Made by a program: the position numbers and the translations under genes. A model generated the notes under the pieces. The model was not told the origin of the DNA. It searched no databases and was given only the letters and a program-made list of their open reading frames with translations. From Catellatospora sp. KI3 (GTDB lineage: Bacteria > Actinomycetota > Actinomycetes > Mycobacteriales > Micromonosporaceae), in assembly GCF_029948125.1 (NCBI RefSeq), contig NZ_JASAMB010000003.1:248001-312000 (forward strand): 64,000 bases of DNA, given 5' to 3'. Below are positions 45,177-62,352 of the stretch, one piece after another. Position 1 is the first letter of the stretch, and each line of letters opens with the position of its first letter.

Positions 45177-47225
45177 ATGCGATATACCGTTTCTGTGGTT
45201 ATTACTGCTGTTACGTCCACCATCGACGCGCCGGCCCAGGGCAGACGGCTGCTGCGCGCGGTCTGGCGGTCGCCTCCGGGCCAACCGAGCTGGGCGCGGC
45301 CGGCGCTGCTGCTGATCGCGGCGGCGGCCGCACTGGTGTACGCGTGGGGCCTGTCCCGCAACCCGCTGCACCCCTACTACTCGGCCGCGGTCAGGAGCAT
45401 GTCCGACAGCTGGCAGTCCTTCGCCTTCGGAGCGCTGGACCCGGCCGCCTCGATCACCCTGGACAAGCTGCCCGGCGCGCTGATGGTGCAGGCGCTGTCG
45501 GCCCGCGTGTTCGGCTTCCACACCTGGTCGGTGCTCCTGCCGCAGGTCGTCGCGACGGTCGTCACCATCCTGGTCCTCTACCGGGCGGTGCGGCGCTGGC
45601 AGGGCCCGCGGGCCGCGATCCTGGGCGCCGCCGCCTACGCGACGATGCCGGTCGTGGCGGTGCTGGCCCGCAGCCAGATCTCGGACACGCTGCTGGTCAT
45701 GCTGCTGGTCCTGGCCGCCGACGCGTGGACCCGGGCGGTGGCCGAGGGCCGGCTGCGCAGCCTGCTGCTGTCGGGCCTCTTCGTCGGGCTGGCGTTCCAG
45801 GCGAAGATGGCGCAGGCCTGGGCCGTGCTGCCCGCCCTGGCCGTCGCGTACCTGGTCGCCGCTCCCGTGCCGGTGCGCCGCAGGCTCGGCCACCTCGGCC
45901 TCGCGGGCCTCACCACCGCGGCGGTGTCACTGCTCTACGTCAGCGCCGTCACCCTGGTGCCCGCCGCGCACCGCCCCTACGCCGACGGGTCGCCCGACAA
46001 CTCGCTGTTCTACACCGTGTTCCAGTACAACTTCCTCAGCCGGTACGCCGTCGGCGCGCAGGCCGGGCCGGACCTGGGCGGAGCGCCGTTCATGTTCAGC
46101 GACGGCGTGGCGCCGCAGGTCGGCTGGCTGTACCCGGTGGCCCTGGCCGGTCTGGTCGCGGGCCTGGCCTGGCGCGGCCGTGCGCCGCGCACCGACCTGG
46201 CCCGCGCCGGCTACCTGATGTGGGGCCTGTGGCTGCTGATCCACGCGGTCGCGTTCTCCGCCGGCCGGGTGGCGCACGAGTTCTACGTCATCGCGGCGGC
46301 CCCGGCGATCGCGGCGCTCGCCGGTGGCGGCGCCGTCACCCTGTGGGCCGCGTGGCGCCGCGGCGGACCGCGTCGCTGGGCCCTGCCGGCCACGATCGTG
46401 CTCACGCTGGGCTGGACGCTGCACCTGTCGCTGCGCTTCCGCACCTTCCTGCCCTGGCTGGCCTGGTCCGCCGTGGTGCTCGGGGCGCTCTGCGCCGCCG
46501 GGCTGGTCGCGGCACCGGCCCTGCGTGCCCGCTACCGGCGGCTCGGTTCGGCGGTCGGGATGAGGCGCAGTGTCCGGCTCGCGGCCCTCAGCGCCGCGCT
46601 CGGCGTCGTCGCGTGCCTGAGCACACCGGCCGGCTGGGCGGGGTCCACGGTCGACAGCGCGTACCGGGGCGGCGGGGCCGGTCCGGCCGCGGGCCCCCGC
46701 ACCGAGGCGGGGATGGGCGGCCCGCCCGGGTTCGCCGCCCAGATCCCAGGGGCCGGGCAGCCGGGCGGACCGCCGCAAGCCGGTGCCGGCAGCTCCACGT
46801 CGGTGAGCGGGACCCCGGCCGGGGGCGGCGGCTTCTCCCTCGACGCCACCGACCGGCCGAGCCGGCAGACCACCGCGCTGCTGGAGTATCTGCGCAGCCG
46901 GCAGCCGGGCCGCACCTACCTGTTCGCCGCCCCTGGGCTGCAGGCCCTGCCGTACCTGGTCGCGGGCGCGTCGGTCCTGCCGCTGGGCGGCTTCTCCGGC
47001 CGGGTGCCGTTCCCGACGGTCGACCGGCTCCAGCGGCTCGTCGCCACCGGCGAGCTGCGGTACGTGCTGATCGGGGCGAGCGGCTTCGGCGTGTTCAACC
47101 GGTACGCGGCCGCCAACCGGGGCGGCGCGCCGGGTATCGGGGCTGCCCTGGCCGCCTGGGTCACCGCCCACTGCACCGGCATCGACGCGGCCGGGACGCG
47201 GCTCTACGACTGCGGGGCTCGCTGA
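45177..47225 (+). CDS. ArnT/GT39-type polyprenyl-phosphate glycosyltransferase
   Basis: The 682-residue integral membrane protein has about 11 to 13 predicted helices in the first 470 residues and a C-terminal extracytoplasmic domain. The family motif LDKLPGALMVQAL corresponds to DKPPGxxWLxAL in ArnT/Pmt enzymes, which transfer a sugar from a lipid carrier to a protein or lipid outside the membrane. A Gly/Pro-rich region (about 510-560) separates the membrane part from the outer domain, similar to the YkcB group. The ATG at 45177 lacks a strong ribosome-binding site, and a GTG at 45195 is possible. Acceptor unknown. Confidence 0.88.
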   Translation: MRYTVSVVITAVTSTIDAPAQGRRLLRAVWRSPPGQPSWARPALLLIAAAAALVYAWGLSRNPLHPYYSAAVRSMSDSWQSFAFGALDPAASITLDKLPGALMVQALSARVFGFHTWSVLLPQVVATVVTILVLYRAVRRWQGPRAAILGAAAYATMPVVAVLARSQISDTLLVMLLVLAADAWTRAVAEGRLRSLLLSGLFVGLAFQAKMAQAWAVLPALAVAYLVAAPVPVRRRLGHLGLAGLTTAAVSLLYVSAVTLVPAAHRPYADGSPDNSLFYTVFQYNFLSRYAVGAQAGPDLGGAPFMFSDGVAPQVGWLYPVALAGLVAGLAWRGRAPRTDLARAGYLMWGLWLLIHAVAFSAGRVAHEFYVIAAAPAIAALAGGGAVTLWAAWRRGGPRRWALPATIVLTLGWTLHLSLRFRTFLPWLAWSAVVLGALCAAGLVAAPALRARYRRLGSAVGMRRSVRLAALSAALGVVACLSTPAGWAGSTVDSAYRGGGAGPAAGPRTEAGMGGPPGFAAQIPGAGQPGGPPQAGAGSSTSVSGTPAGGGGFSLDATDRPSRQTTALLEYLRSRQPGRTYLFAAPGLQALPYLVAGASVLPLGGFSGRVPFPTVDRLQRLVATGELRYVLIGASGFGVFNRYAAANRGGAPGIGAALAAWVTAHCTGIDAAGTRLYDCGAR

Positions 47226-47240
47226 TCGGCGGAAACGGGT

Positions 47241-47274
47241 GCCCGCGCCGCCACCGGGTGGTGGCGGCGCGGGC
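47241..47274. terminator. Bidirectional terminator between GT39 and GH9 genes
   Basis: A perfect 15-bp stem (47241-47255 with 47260-47274) with a GGGT loop lies between the two convergent stop codons at 47225 and 47283. Confidence 0.78.
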
Positions 47275-47282
47275 CGATGGCG

Positions 47283-50976
<3,694 letters not shown>

Positions 50977-51296
50977 GAGGTGTTTCCTTCGGTTCGGCAG
51001 TGGGCGCCCGCGGACGGGGGCCGCCTTGAGTTGATCAATACGCAGCGTAGGACAGGCGGGTCACGGCCCGGTAACCGAACGGTCGCTGCTTGAGCCCTCC
51101 GTGCGATGTGCACGGTCGGCACACGATGAGCCTTCACAACCGCGGGGGAGTCTGTTTAACTGTCCACACCGTTCGGAGAGCGCTCTCCCGACGGTTTCTG
51201 CGGCCTCACCGAGCCATGGTGCGGGCGGCAGCCCACGTCCGGACGTGATCGGCGCACGTCTTCACCGTTCTCTCTACGCGAGAGGTGCAACCGATC
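50977..51296. other. Divergent promoter region before the ThuA/sugar dehydrogenase gene
   Basis: The 320-bp stretch between the lipoprotein start and the large secreted protein contains the palindrome at 51175-51188 and AT-richer patches near 51030 and 51150. No gene is supported. Confidence 0.5.
51175..51188. promoter_or_regulatory. LacI-type operator candidate of the ThuA/sugar dehydrogenase gene
   Basis: GGAGAGCGCTCTCC is a perfect 14-bp palindrome with the central CG of LacI-family sites, about 110 bp before the start codon at 51297. It resembles but does not equal the CebR box, so a different LacI-family repressor is likely. Confidence 0.6.
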
Positions 51297-55172
<3,876 letters not shown>

Positions 55173-55191
55173 CCGGCTAGGTTACGAAGTC

Positions 55192-55230
55192 GCCGGGCGT
55201 GGCGGACCGCGCAGGTCAACCACGCCCGGC
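55192..55230 (+). terminator. Hairpin after the ThuA/sugar dehydrogenase gene
   Basis: An 11-bp perfect stem (55192-55202 with 55220-55230) with a 17-nt loop begins about 20 bp after the stop codon. The region to 55431 contains only a 30-codon minus-strand frame (55239-55331) of doubtful status. Confidence 0.55.
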
Positions 55231-55431
55231 CGGCGTGCTCAGTCCTTGGCGTAGGTGGGTGGGAAGCGGCCGGGCGGCGCGGTGTCCAGGAGCGGGACCG
55301 GTCCTTCAGCGAGGGGATCAGCGGCACTCATCGTGGGCCAGCCGCAACGACAGGAACTTCCACGCATTTCGTGACGACTACGTGGCAACCCGCTCGAGCA
55401 GCAGCTCGGTCCCTCCTCCCAGGAGCACGCC

Positions 55432-56853
55432 ATGTCCACCGCCGTCCAAGCCCCGCCGACCTCACCAGCCGAGACGCCCACCGCCGAACCGCGCGGCACC
55501 CTGCAGACCGGACTGGGCCCGCTGCTGCGACGACTGCACTTCTACGCCGGGATCCTCGTCGCCCCATTCCTACTCGCCCTGGCCGTCACCGGCCTGGCCT
55601 ACGCGTTCAGTCCGCAGGTCGACCAGATCGCCTACCACGACCAGTTGTACGTCGACACCGTCGGCACCACCGCGGTCCCGCTGTCGCAGCAGGTCGCGGC
55701 CGCGCGGGCCGCGGTGCCGGACGGCACACTGGTCGCGGTGCACCCGGCCGCCGCCCCCGACGCGACCACGAAGGTCGAGTTCGCACTGCCGGAACTGGGC
55801 GACAAGCAGCGCACCGCCTACATCGACCCGTACACCGGGCGGCTGCGCGGCATCCTCACCACCTGGTTCGGGGCGACTTCCGCCACCACCTGGCTGGATC
55901 AGATGCACTCCAACCTCAACCTCGGCGAACCCGGCCGCGTCTACTCCGAGTTGGCCGCCTCCTGGCTGTGGGTCCTGGTCCTGGGTGGCCTGATCCTGTG
56001 GTGGCGCCACCACCATGCCCGCCGCACCGCCCGCCGCCTGCTGCTACCCGACACTGCGGCCAGGGCCGGGGTCCGGCGCACCCGCTCCTGGCACGCCACC
56101 ACCGGCCTGTGGGCCGCTGCCGTGCTGCTGTTCCTGTCCGCGACCGGCCTGACCTGGTCCCAGTACGCCGGAGCGAACTTCGGGTGGCTGCGCGGCACCC
56201 TCAACTCGGACTCCGTCGCGCTGAACCTCAGCCTCGACAACGCCACCGCGCCACCGGACGAGCACAGCCACCACGGCGGCACCACCGGCGGCGGCGCTGC
56301 GGACTTCGACGCCATCGCCGCCTCGGCCGCCGCGGTGAACCTGACCGGGCCGCTGACGATCACCCCAGGCGAGCAGGGCCGGGCCTGGACTGTGGAGCAG
56401 GTCGACAACGTCTGGCCCGTCCACCGCGACAAGATCGCCGTACATCCGCTGACCGGGCAGGTGGTCGACACCGTCGCCTGGGACCGGCAGCCGCTGCTGT
56501 CGAAGCTGACGACCTTCGGCATCCAGGCGCACATGGGGGTCCTGTTCGGCCTGGCCAACCAGCTCGCCCTGGCCGCCGTGGCGCTCGCGCTGATCGCCGT
56601 GATCGGGCGGGGGTACCGCATGTGGTGGCGACGGCGCCCGACCCGTGCCCGGTGGAAGCTCGGCTCGCCGCCGCAGCGCGGCACCTGGCGCCTGCCGCGC
56701 CCGGCCGCGACCGCCGCCGTCGTGGCCGCTGCCGCCGCGGTCGGGTTCGCCATCCCGTTGCTGGGCCTGAGCCTGCTGGCATTCCTGCTCGTCGACCTCG
56801 CCGCCGGTGCCGTGGCCCGGCTGCGGCCGACCCGGTCGGGCGCCGGCGGCTGA
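55432..56853 (+). CDS. PepSY-associated transmembrane protein
   Basis: The 473-residue membrane protein has the PepSY-TM layout: an N-terminal helix with RRLHFYAGILVAPFLLAL, an external PepSY-like domain (about 75-150, YIDPYTGRLRG), an internal pair of helices with a His-rich loop (HSHHGG at about residue 280), a second PepSY-like domain ending IAVHPLTGQVVDTV and two C-terminal helices. Such PiuB-type proteins are linked to siderophore-iron or flavin-dependent reductase systems. AGGAG precedes the ATG. There is no adjacent iron gene, so the role is unassigned. Confidence 0.85.
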   Translation: MSTAVQAPPTSPAETPTAEPRGTLQTGLGPLLRRLHFYAGILVAPFLLALAVTGLAYAFSPQVDQIAYHDQLYVDTVGTTAVPLSQQVAAARAAVPDGTLVAVHPAAAPDATTKVEFALPELGDKQRTAYIDPYTGRLRGILTTWFGATSATTWLDQMHSNLNLGEPGRVYSELAASWLWVLVLGGLILWWRHHHARRTARRLLLPDTAARAGVRRTRSWHATTGLWAAAVLLFLSATGLTWSQYAGANFGWLRGTLNSDSVALNLSLDNATAPPDEHSHHGGTTGGGAADFDAIAASAAAVNLTGPLTITPGEQGRAWTVEQVDNVWPVHRDKIAVHPLTGQVVDTVAWDRQPLLSKLTTFGIQAHMGVLFGLANQLALAAVALALIAVIGRGYRMWWRRRPTRARWKLGSPPQRGTWRLPRPAATAAVVAAAAAVGFAIPLLGLSLLAFLLVDLAAGAVARLRPTRSGAGG

Positions 56854-56864
56854 CCGGGCGCCGC

Positions 56865-56901
56865 GCGGTCGGCAGCTGCGCGATTGCACGCTGCCGACCG
56901 C
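56865..56901. terminator. Bidirectional terminator between PepSY and 2-MIB operons
   Basis: A 12-bp perfect stem (56865-56876 with 56890-56901) with a 13-nt loop lies between two convergent stop codons, at 56853 and 56956. Confidence 0.65.
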
Positions 56902-56955
56902 GTCGACGCCGCACGGTCATCGCGGGGTCGGCCGTCGGGGTGTCGGCCGGCCCGT

Positions 56956-57807
56956 TCAGGCGCGGTCGGCGGTGATCAGCAGATAGTGGAAGCTGCCCTC
57001 GCGGTACGCGGTGAGGAAGGGGTCCTCGATCCCGGTGGCCACCGACGATTTCGCCCGCAGCTCCCAGTAGGGGATGGTCTGGCTGGTCAGGTCGAGCACG
57101 CTGATCGGCACGAGCCCGTTGGCCGCCATCGCCTTGAAGTAGGCGCTGCGTGGATGGATGTTGCAGGTGTAGTGCTCGTCGATGCGGCTGACCGCCTTGG
57201 ACCGTCCGCCGGTCACGTCGTTGTAGCAGCCGGTGATGCACACGTACCGGCCGCCGAACTCCAGCAGCCTGGCGAACTCGGCGAACAGCGGGAGCAGGTC
57301 CACGTACATGGTGGTCTCGTTGGTCCAGATCGCGCGCCGGGAGCCTGCTTCGAAGCCGGTGTCGAGCATGTTGCGGAAGTGGAACCGCACCCGGTCCGCG
57401 ACGCCCCGCCGGACGGCCTGGTCGTCGGCGAACTCGACCTGCGTCTCGGAGATCGTGACGCCGTCGACCTGGCAGCCGAACCGGTCGGCTGCCATGAAGC
57501 TGGTGCCGCCGCGCCCCGACCCGGCGTCGAGCAGGCGGTCCTGGGGTGAGATGTCGCCGAGGTGGTCCAGGAGCACGGCGGCCTGCGCGGTCTCCAGCCG
57601 GTGCAGCTCCCGGATGATCCGGTCGTCGCGGGTCTGCTCGGGGCCTTCGAGCACGGACGGGTCGTAGTCGCCCAATCCGTAGTGGTGGTGGTAGAGGCCG
57701 TCGACCTCACCGAGTCTGATGTTCACCGGGTCGCGTTCGCTGTTCCAGTACGCGGCGACGGACCGCTGGTAGGCGCTGCGCAGCACGTTCGGCGTGGTCG
57801 TGGTCAT
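56956..57807 (-). CDS. gpmt: Geranyl diphosphate 2-C-methyltransferase
   Basis: The 283-residue SAM-dependent enzyme methylates C2 of geranyl diphosphate, the first committed step of 2-methylisoborneol synthesis. Motif I is LLDAGSGRGGTSF, and the family stretch WTNETTMYVDLLPLFAEFARLL is present, as is the N-terminal YHHHYGLGDYD region characteristic of GPPMT. The enzyme works in the cytoplasm, feeding the cyclase encoded 64 bp upstream. It is the last gene of the three-gene operon (shell, cyclase, methyltransferase). Length is normal. In some literature it is named mtf. Confidence 0.95.
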   Translation of the reverse strand: MTTTTPNVLRSAYQRSVAAYWNSERDPVNIRLGEVDGLYHHHYGLGDYDPSVLEGPEQTRDDRIIRELHRLETAQAAVLLDHLGDISPQDRLLDAGSGRGGTSFMAADRFGCQVDGVTISETQVEFADDQAVRRGVADRVRFHFRNMLDTGFEAGSRRAIWTNETTMYVDLLPLFAEFARLLEFGGRYVCITGCYNDVTGGRSKAVSRIDEHYTCNIHPRSAYFKAMAANGLVPISVLDLTSQTIPYWELRAKSSVATGIEDPFLTAYREGSFHYLLITADRA

Positions 57808-57871
57808 GATGCTCCTCCGTCTGTCGGACTCTCGGATGGGGAAGGTCTGCCGGTCACGTCGACACCCGGGT

Positions 57872-59071
57872 TCAGGCGCCGCGGTAGCGCTGCGAGGTGT
57901 GGTGCCACTCGCGGTTGCCGCCGAGCCACGCCCACACGCCGGTCAGGAAGCGCCGCAACTGCGGCGGCCCCGCGGCGCTCAGCACTGCCGCCTCCGCCTC
58001 GAAGGTGTGCACCAGTTCGTCGTGGACTGCCGCGGCCCGCTCGACGGCCTGCTGCGGCGAGCAGCCGTCCTCCGCGGCGATGACGGTCGGCAGGCTGAAG
58101 TCGAGCCCGTTCCCGCGCCCCTCCTTGGCCATCGAATACAGGTCGTTGACGAGGGTGGAGGCGAGCGCGGCCAGCTTGACGGCGCGACGGACCGATGGCT
58201 GGGCGTATACCGCGGTGGGCAGTTCGTAGCCGCCGACCGCGTCGATGACGGCCAGGCAGGGCAGGAAGCTGTTCAGCTGCCGTGCCGTCAGGTATTCCCA
58301 TACCGGTGGGATGCGGCCGGCGACCCGCCAGCCGGCTTCGGCCTCATATCCGAGGAACAGGCCCGCGATCTCGTGGGACAACCGGTGCAGTTGCGAGTCT
58401 GCGGCGTAGTCGGACAGGTGGCTGACACTGGAACGCAACGCGACCAGTACCGGATCGGCACGCATCGCCCGGTCCAGGTCCGGGCCGTATCTCAGCGGCA
58501 GGTGCGCCAGGTCGACGGCCGCCGAGGCCAGCGCGAGCCGGGGACCGATCAGGTCCGGCGCGGCCCCGGCGGTGGGATCGTCGCAGTAGGCGTCGTCGGT
58601 GGCCCATTCGGCGGTGGCGCACTTGGCCGCGGCCAGCAGCCGGTCGGGGTCGTCGGTGTCGGGGTGGCACAGCATGGTCATCCGGCCGAGGTCGGTGGCG
58701 CGCAGGGAGTCGAGGCGGTCGGCGTAGATGCCGACCCGCTCGGCCCAGGCGATCAGGCGGTCGTTGACCTCCTCGCCCAGGGCCGGGTCGTCACGGAACA
58801 CCGGTGGGCAGTAGAGCGACGGCACCGCGGAGCCGCCCCGGCCCCGCGACGGCGCGTCGTCTCGGGCCGTGATCCGGGCGGCGGAGGTGCCGATGCCGGT
58901 CGGGCCCGGCAGCACCCTGCGTGCGGTTGGGGGATGCTCGGCCGGGTCGGGCAGCCTGCTCGGGGCGGCCTGGCCGGGGGCCGTCGTGTCCAGTGTGGAC
59001 AGCAGTCTGGTGACCAGGTCGGCGAGATCGTGCCGGGCGGCGGGCGCGAACGCGCGGGACAGCAGCGACAC
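57872..59071 (-). CDS. mibS: 2-Methylisoborneol synthase (class I terpene cyclase)
   Basis: The 399-residue terpene cyclase converts 2-methylgeranyl diphosphate to 2-methylisoborneol, the musty odour compound. The metal-binding aspartate motif is DDAYCDD, and the NSE triad reads NDLYSMAKE. The long disordered Pro/Gly/Ala-rich N terminus (about 1-85), typical of this enzyme, is the region thought to direct cargo into family 2B encapsulin shells. GTG at 59071 with AAGGAG upstream was chosen. The gene is 35 bp after the shell gene and 64 bp before the methyltransferase. Also called tpc. Confidence 0.95.
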   Translation of the reverse strand: MSLLSRAFAPAARHDLADLVTRLLSTLDTTAPGQAAPSRLPDPAEHPPTARRVLPGPTGIGTSAARITARDDAPSRGRGGSAVPSLYCPPVFRDDPALGEEVNDRLIAWAERVGIYADRLDSLRATDLGRMTMLCHPDTDDPDRLLAAAKCATAEWATDDAYCDDPTAGAAPDLIGPRLALASAAVDLAHLPLRYGPDLDRAMRADPVLVALRSSVSHLSDYAADSQLHRLSHEIAGLFLGYEAEAGWRVAGRIPPVWEYLTARQLNSFLPCLAVIDAVGGYELPTAVYAQPSVRRAVKLAALASTLVNDLYSMAKEGRGNGLDFSLPTVIAAEDGCSPQQAVERAAAVHDELVHTFEAEAAVLSAAGPPQLRRFLTGVWAWLGGNREWHHTSQRYRGA

Positions 59072-59106
59072 CGGTTGCTCCTTCGTCGTCTGTGGGTCGT
59101 CGGTGC

Positions 59107-60519
59107 TCAGCTGAAGCGGTGCGAGACCTCGACGTTGTCGAGCACACCCAGCGCGTCGGGCACCAGCACCGCCGCCGAGTAGTAGGTGCTGACGAGGTAG
59201 GAGATGACCGCCTGCTCGTTGATGCCCATGAACCGCACGTTGAGGCCGGGCTCGTACTCGTCGGGGATGCCGGTCTGGCGCAGGCCGACCACGCCCTGCT
59301 CGTCTTCGCCGGTGCGCATCGCCAGGATCGAGGTCGTATGCGCGGCGCTGACCGGGATCTTGCCGCAGGGGAGGATCGGCACGCCCCGCCAGCCGGGCAC
59401 GGTGCGGCCCTTGATCTCGACACCGTCGGGGTAGATGCCCCGCCGGGTGCACTCGCGCAGGAACGCGGCGATCGCTTTCGGGTGTGCGAGCAGCAGCCGG
59501 GTGCCGCGCCGCATCGACAGCAGCTCGTCGAGGTCGTCGGGGGTCGGCGGCCCGGAGTGGGTATGGATGCGCTGGCGCAGGTCGGCGTTGTGCAGCAGGC
59601 CGAACTCGCGGTTGTTGACCAGCTCGAACTCCTGCCGCTCCCGCAGCGCCTCGATGGTGAGCCGCAGCTGCTGCTCGAACTGGTTCATCGGCTCGTTGTA
59701 GAGGTCGGCGACCCGGCTGTGCACCCGCAGCACGGTCTGCGCGACGCTGAGCTCGTACTCCCTCGGGGCGAGCTCGTAGTCGACGAACGTGCCGGGCAGC
59801 TGGTGCTCGCCGACGTGCCCGGCGGACAGCTCGATGGCCGCCTCGCCGTGCTTGTTCTGCTTCCGGTGGGCTCTGGCCCGCGCTCGCGCGACCTGCCCGC
59901 GCATAGGTTCGGACTGCTCCAGGAGCTGCTCGAACGCCTGCCGGGACAGCGCCAGCACCGTCACCGCGGTCAGCGCCTTGACCGTGTACTCCCAGATGCC
60001 CGCCCGGTCGACCAGCGCCTGCTCGCCGAAGTACTCGCCGTCGGCCAGGACCCGCAGCTGGACCGGGTTGCCGTACTCGCCGACGCCCACCGTGCCGACC
60101 TTGCCGTGGGCGATCAGGTACAGGCAGTCGGCTGCCGACCCGAACTCGGCGATGACCTGGCCCGGCTCGAACTCCTCCTGCGCGAACCGCCCCGCCAGCG
60201 TTTCGAGCACCTGCTCGTCGGCGAAACCGCGCAGCAGCGGCAGCTCGCCCAGCTCGGCCGGCACGACCTGCACCCGCGCGCCGACATTGGTGAACGTCAG
60301 CCGCCCGTCGCCGATCAGGTACGTGAGCCGCCGGTTCACCCGGTAGGTGCCGCCGCCGACCTGCACCCACGGCAGGGTCCGCAGCAGCCAGCGAGAGGAG
60401 ATCTCCTGCATCTGCGGCGCGGACTTCGTCGTCGTCGCAAGGTTGCGGGCCGCCGCGGTGCTGAGGCTCTGGCGCGATCGTGCCCCGTCGTCGAGTCCGG
60501 ACTCCACCACATTGGTCAT
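59107..60519 (-). CDS. eshB: Family 2B encapsulin shell protein with cyclic-nucleotide-binding domain
   Basis: The 470-residue protein is a HK97-fold encapsulin shell subunit with an inserted cyclic-nucleotide-binding-like domain (about 85-215; [20 protein letters not shown], then [10 protein letters not shown]). N-terminal arm residues precede it, and the C-terminal part (about 250-470) carries the shell fold, with PNVR-like regions [18 protein letters not shown]. It belongs to the EshA/cnb group that accompanies terpene cyclases, and here the cyclase is directly downstream. The nucleotide-binding loop lacks the usual conserved Arg (sequence [10 protein letters not shown] instead of a RxATV pattern), so it may not bind cAMP classically. 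Encapsulation of the cyclase is inferred. Confidence 0.93.
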   Translation of the reverse strand: MTNVVESGLDDGARSRQSLSTAAARNLATTTKSAPQMQEISSRWLLRTLPWVQVGGGTYRVNRRLTYLIGDGRLTFTNVGARVQVVPAELGELPLLRGFADEQVLETLAGRFAQEEFEPGQVIAEFGSAADCLYLIAHGKVGTVGVGEYGNPVQLRVLADGEYFGEQALVDRAGIWEYTVKALTAVTVLALSRQAFEQLLEQSEPMRGQVARARARAHRKQNKHGEAAIELSAGHVGEHQLPGTFVDYELAPREYELSVAQTVLRVHSRVADLYNEPMNQFEQQLRLTIEALRERQEFELVNNREFGLLHNADLRQRIHTHSGPPTPDDLDELLSMRRGTRLLLAHPKAIAAFLRECTRRGIYPDGVEIKGRTVPGWRGVPILPCGKIPVSAAHTTSILAMRTGEDEQGVVGLRQTGIPDEYEPGLNVRFMGINEQAVISYLVSTYYSAAVLVPDALGVLDNVEVSHRFS

Positions 60520-60675
60520 GGGACTTCACCACCTGTCGAGAACTGCGCCCGGCCCGGTCGAGCCGACGCCGCAGAACAGTTATATGCCCATTTCATGGTG
60601 GTATGGCAGGTGGGTAATCCTGGTGGATGAGCCTTTCACCGCCCGGCGGCGGCTGTGCAGCCCGGCCCGGCAGGC

Positions 60676-62352
60676 TCAACTCCCGACGACGAACTCCAGT
60701 GCGCCGACGGGGTTGGCGAACTGACTGACGCGCAGCGACACCTGCATCCGCCACGTACCGCCGACGGGGAGCACGACCCGCGCCGTGTACCAGCCCGCCG
60801 ACACCTGCGTCAGCGGGACGGCGCCCAGCTCCGCTCCGTCGGAGGACAGGCGTACCACCGGCGGTGCGACACCCTCGGCGGGCTCGCCGGCCGCGGAACT
60901 CAGCCGCAGGGTGATGGTGTTGGACCCGCGGGTGAGCGGGGTGAGGGAGGCCCGCACCGTGATGTCACCCAGTGTCGTCTCCTGCGTGTCCGGATTGGCC
61001 TGGGCCGACACGCTCGCGGGCCGGGAGCCGCCCTCGGGACTCGTGTCGACGAGGAAGCCGGTGACGAGCAGGGCGGCGGCAAGGACGGCGCCCTCGATCG
61101 CGGTGGCGCGCACCACCGGTCGGGCGTGCGCCTGGCGGCCGGTCCTGCTCGCCGCACGCGCGAGCCGGGGGAGCAGCGACCACCTGTTCCAGGCCGCGAC
61201 GGCGACAGCCGCCAGCACGATGGCGATCTTGGCCAGTACCAGCCGGCCGTAGGCGGTGCCGAGCAGTGCCGTCCAGGAGCCGAGGATCCGCCATGCCAGC
61301 AGCGTGCCGGTGGTGACCAGGGCCGCGAGGACGCCGGCGGCGGCGGTGGAGAACCGGGCGAGCACCTCGGCCGCGGCGGTGCCGCGACCGGGCAGGCCCG
61401 GCAGCGCCAGTGCCAGGCCGACCAGTCCGCCGAGCCAGACGCTGCCCGCGACCAGGTGCAGCGCGTCGGCGCCGACGACGAGGAGTTCGGGGCTCGCCGC
61501 GCGGGTGTGCCCGGCCAGCGCGGGGGCCATGACCGCGAGCGCGGCGGCCGCCACCGCCGCGAACCGTCGCCGTCGCGCTGCCGGTCCGGGACCGAGCAGG
61601 GCCGCGGCCAGCGCCAGTCCGCCGACGACGGTCCCCGTGACGGCGTACTCGGTCGGCGGCAGGGAGGACCAGGCCGCGCCCTCGCCGAGCCGCGCCAGCC
61701 CGCCGCCGAGCAGGTAGAGTGCGGTGATCGGCAACGCTGCCAGCCAGGCGGCGGCCCCGGCGGCCGCGGCGGCACGGGCCAGGGCGGCTATCCGGCGTCG
61801 GGGGCGGTCGGCGCCGGGGTCGGCGGGCAGGAACACGGCTGCGAACGCGATGAGCCCGGCGGCGAGCAGTAGACCCGCATAGCCCGCCACGCGGGCCAGG
61901 GTCAGCGTCCAGGGGACCTCCGGGACGGTGCCCGAGGCGGCCGGGGGCGGGGTGGTGACCGGGGTCGGCGCGCCGACGGAGAAGGTGAGGGCGCCGCTGA
62001 TGGGATGCCCGTCCTCGGAGACGACCCGCCAGGTGATCACGGTCGTGCCGTCGCCCAGGCGGGCGGAGAGCACGACTTCGAGCTCGGCGCCGGTGACGGT
62101 CGGCTTCGCCTCGACCGGGTCACCCTGCGGGCCGTATACCTGGACGCCGCCTGGGACGCCGCGTACGGCTTCGTCGAACGTGAGCCGGACGCGGTCGGGT
62201 GCGGTCCGCAGGATCGCACCCTCGGCGGGGTCGCTGCCGGTGAGGTGCGCGTGCGCGTGTGCCCGCCCGGGCAGGCCGAGCAGCATCGCGGGTACGAAGA
62301 CCAGGACCAGCAGGGCCGTCGTGCGGATTCGCCGCGCGCGCCGGCCGGTCAT
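60676..62352 (-). CDS. CopC-CopD fusion copper protein
   Basis: The 558-residue protein has a signal peptide (about 1-33), a CopC domain that begins with a mature histidine (AHAHLTGSDPAEG) and includes SEDGHPISGALTF, then a CopD membrane region with eight or so helices (about 150-440) and a C-terminal FixH/YtkA-like periplasmic domain (about 465-558). CopC binds copper outside the membrane and CopD helps move it across. The start overlaps the YcnI stop by ATGA, so the two are translated together. Presumably it serves copper uptake or supply to cuproenzymes. Confidence 0.9.
   Translation of the reverse strand: MTGRRARRIRTTALLVLVFVPAMLLGLPGRAHAHAHLTGSDPAEGAILRTAPDRVRLTFDEAVRGVPGGVQVYGPQGDPVEAKPTVTGAELEVVLSARLGDGTTVITWRVVSEDGHPISGALTFSVGAPTPVTTPPPAASGTVPEVPWTLTLARVAGYAGLLLAAGLIAFAAVFLPADPGADRPRRRIAALARAAAAAGAAAWLAALPITALYLLGGGLARLGEGAAWSSLPPTEYAVTGTVVGGLALAAALLGPGPAARRRRFAAVAAAALAVMAPALAGHTRAASPELLVVGADALHLVAGSVWLGGLVGLALALPGLPGRGTAAAEVLARFSTAAAGVLAALVTTGTLLAWRILGSWTALLGTAYGRLVLAKIAIVLAAVAVAAWNRWSLLPRLARAASRTGRQAHARPVVRATAIEGAVLAAALLVTGFLVDTSPEGGSRPASVSAQANPDTQETTLGDITVRASLTPLTRGSNTITLRLSSAAGEPAEGVAPPVVRLSSDGAELGAVPLTQVSAGWYTARVVLPVGGTWRMQVSLRVSQFANPVGALEFVVGS

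Noticed and set aside
57872-60532. Single fused minus-strand frame covering shell and cyclase genes
   Set aside because: The frame is open through the gap by chance, but upstream of 59071 it is a shadow of the shell gene in another frame. The cyclase has its own AAGGAG and GTG start.
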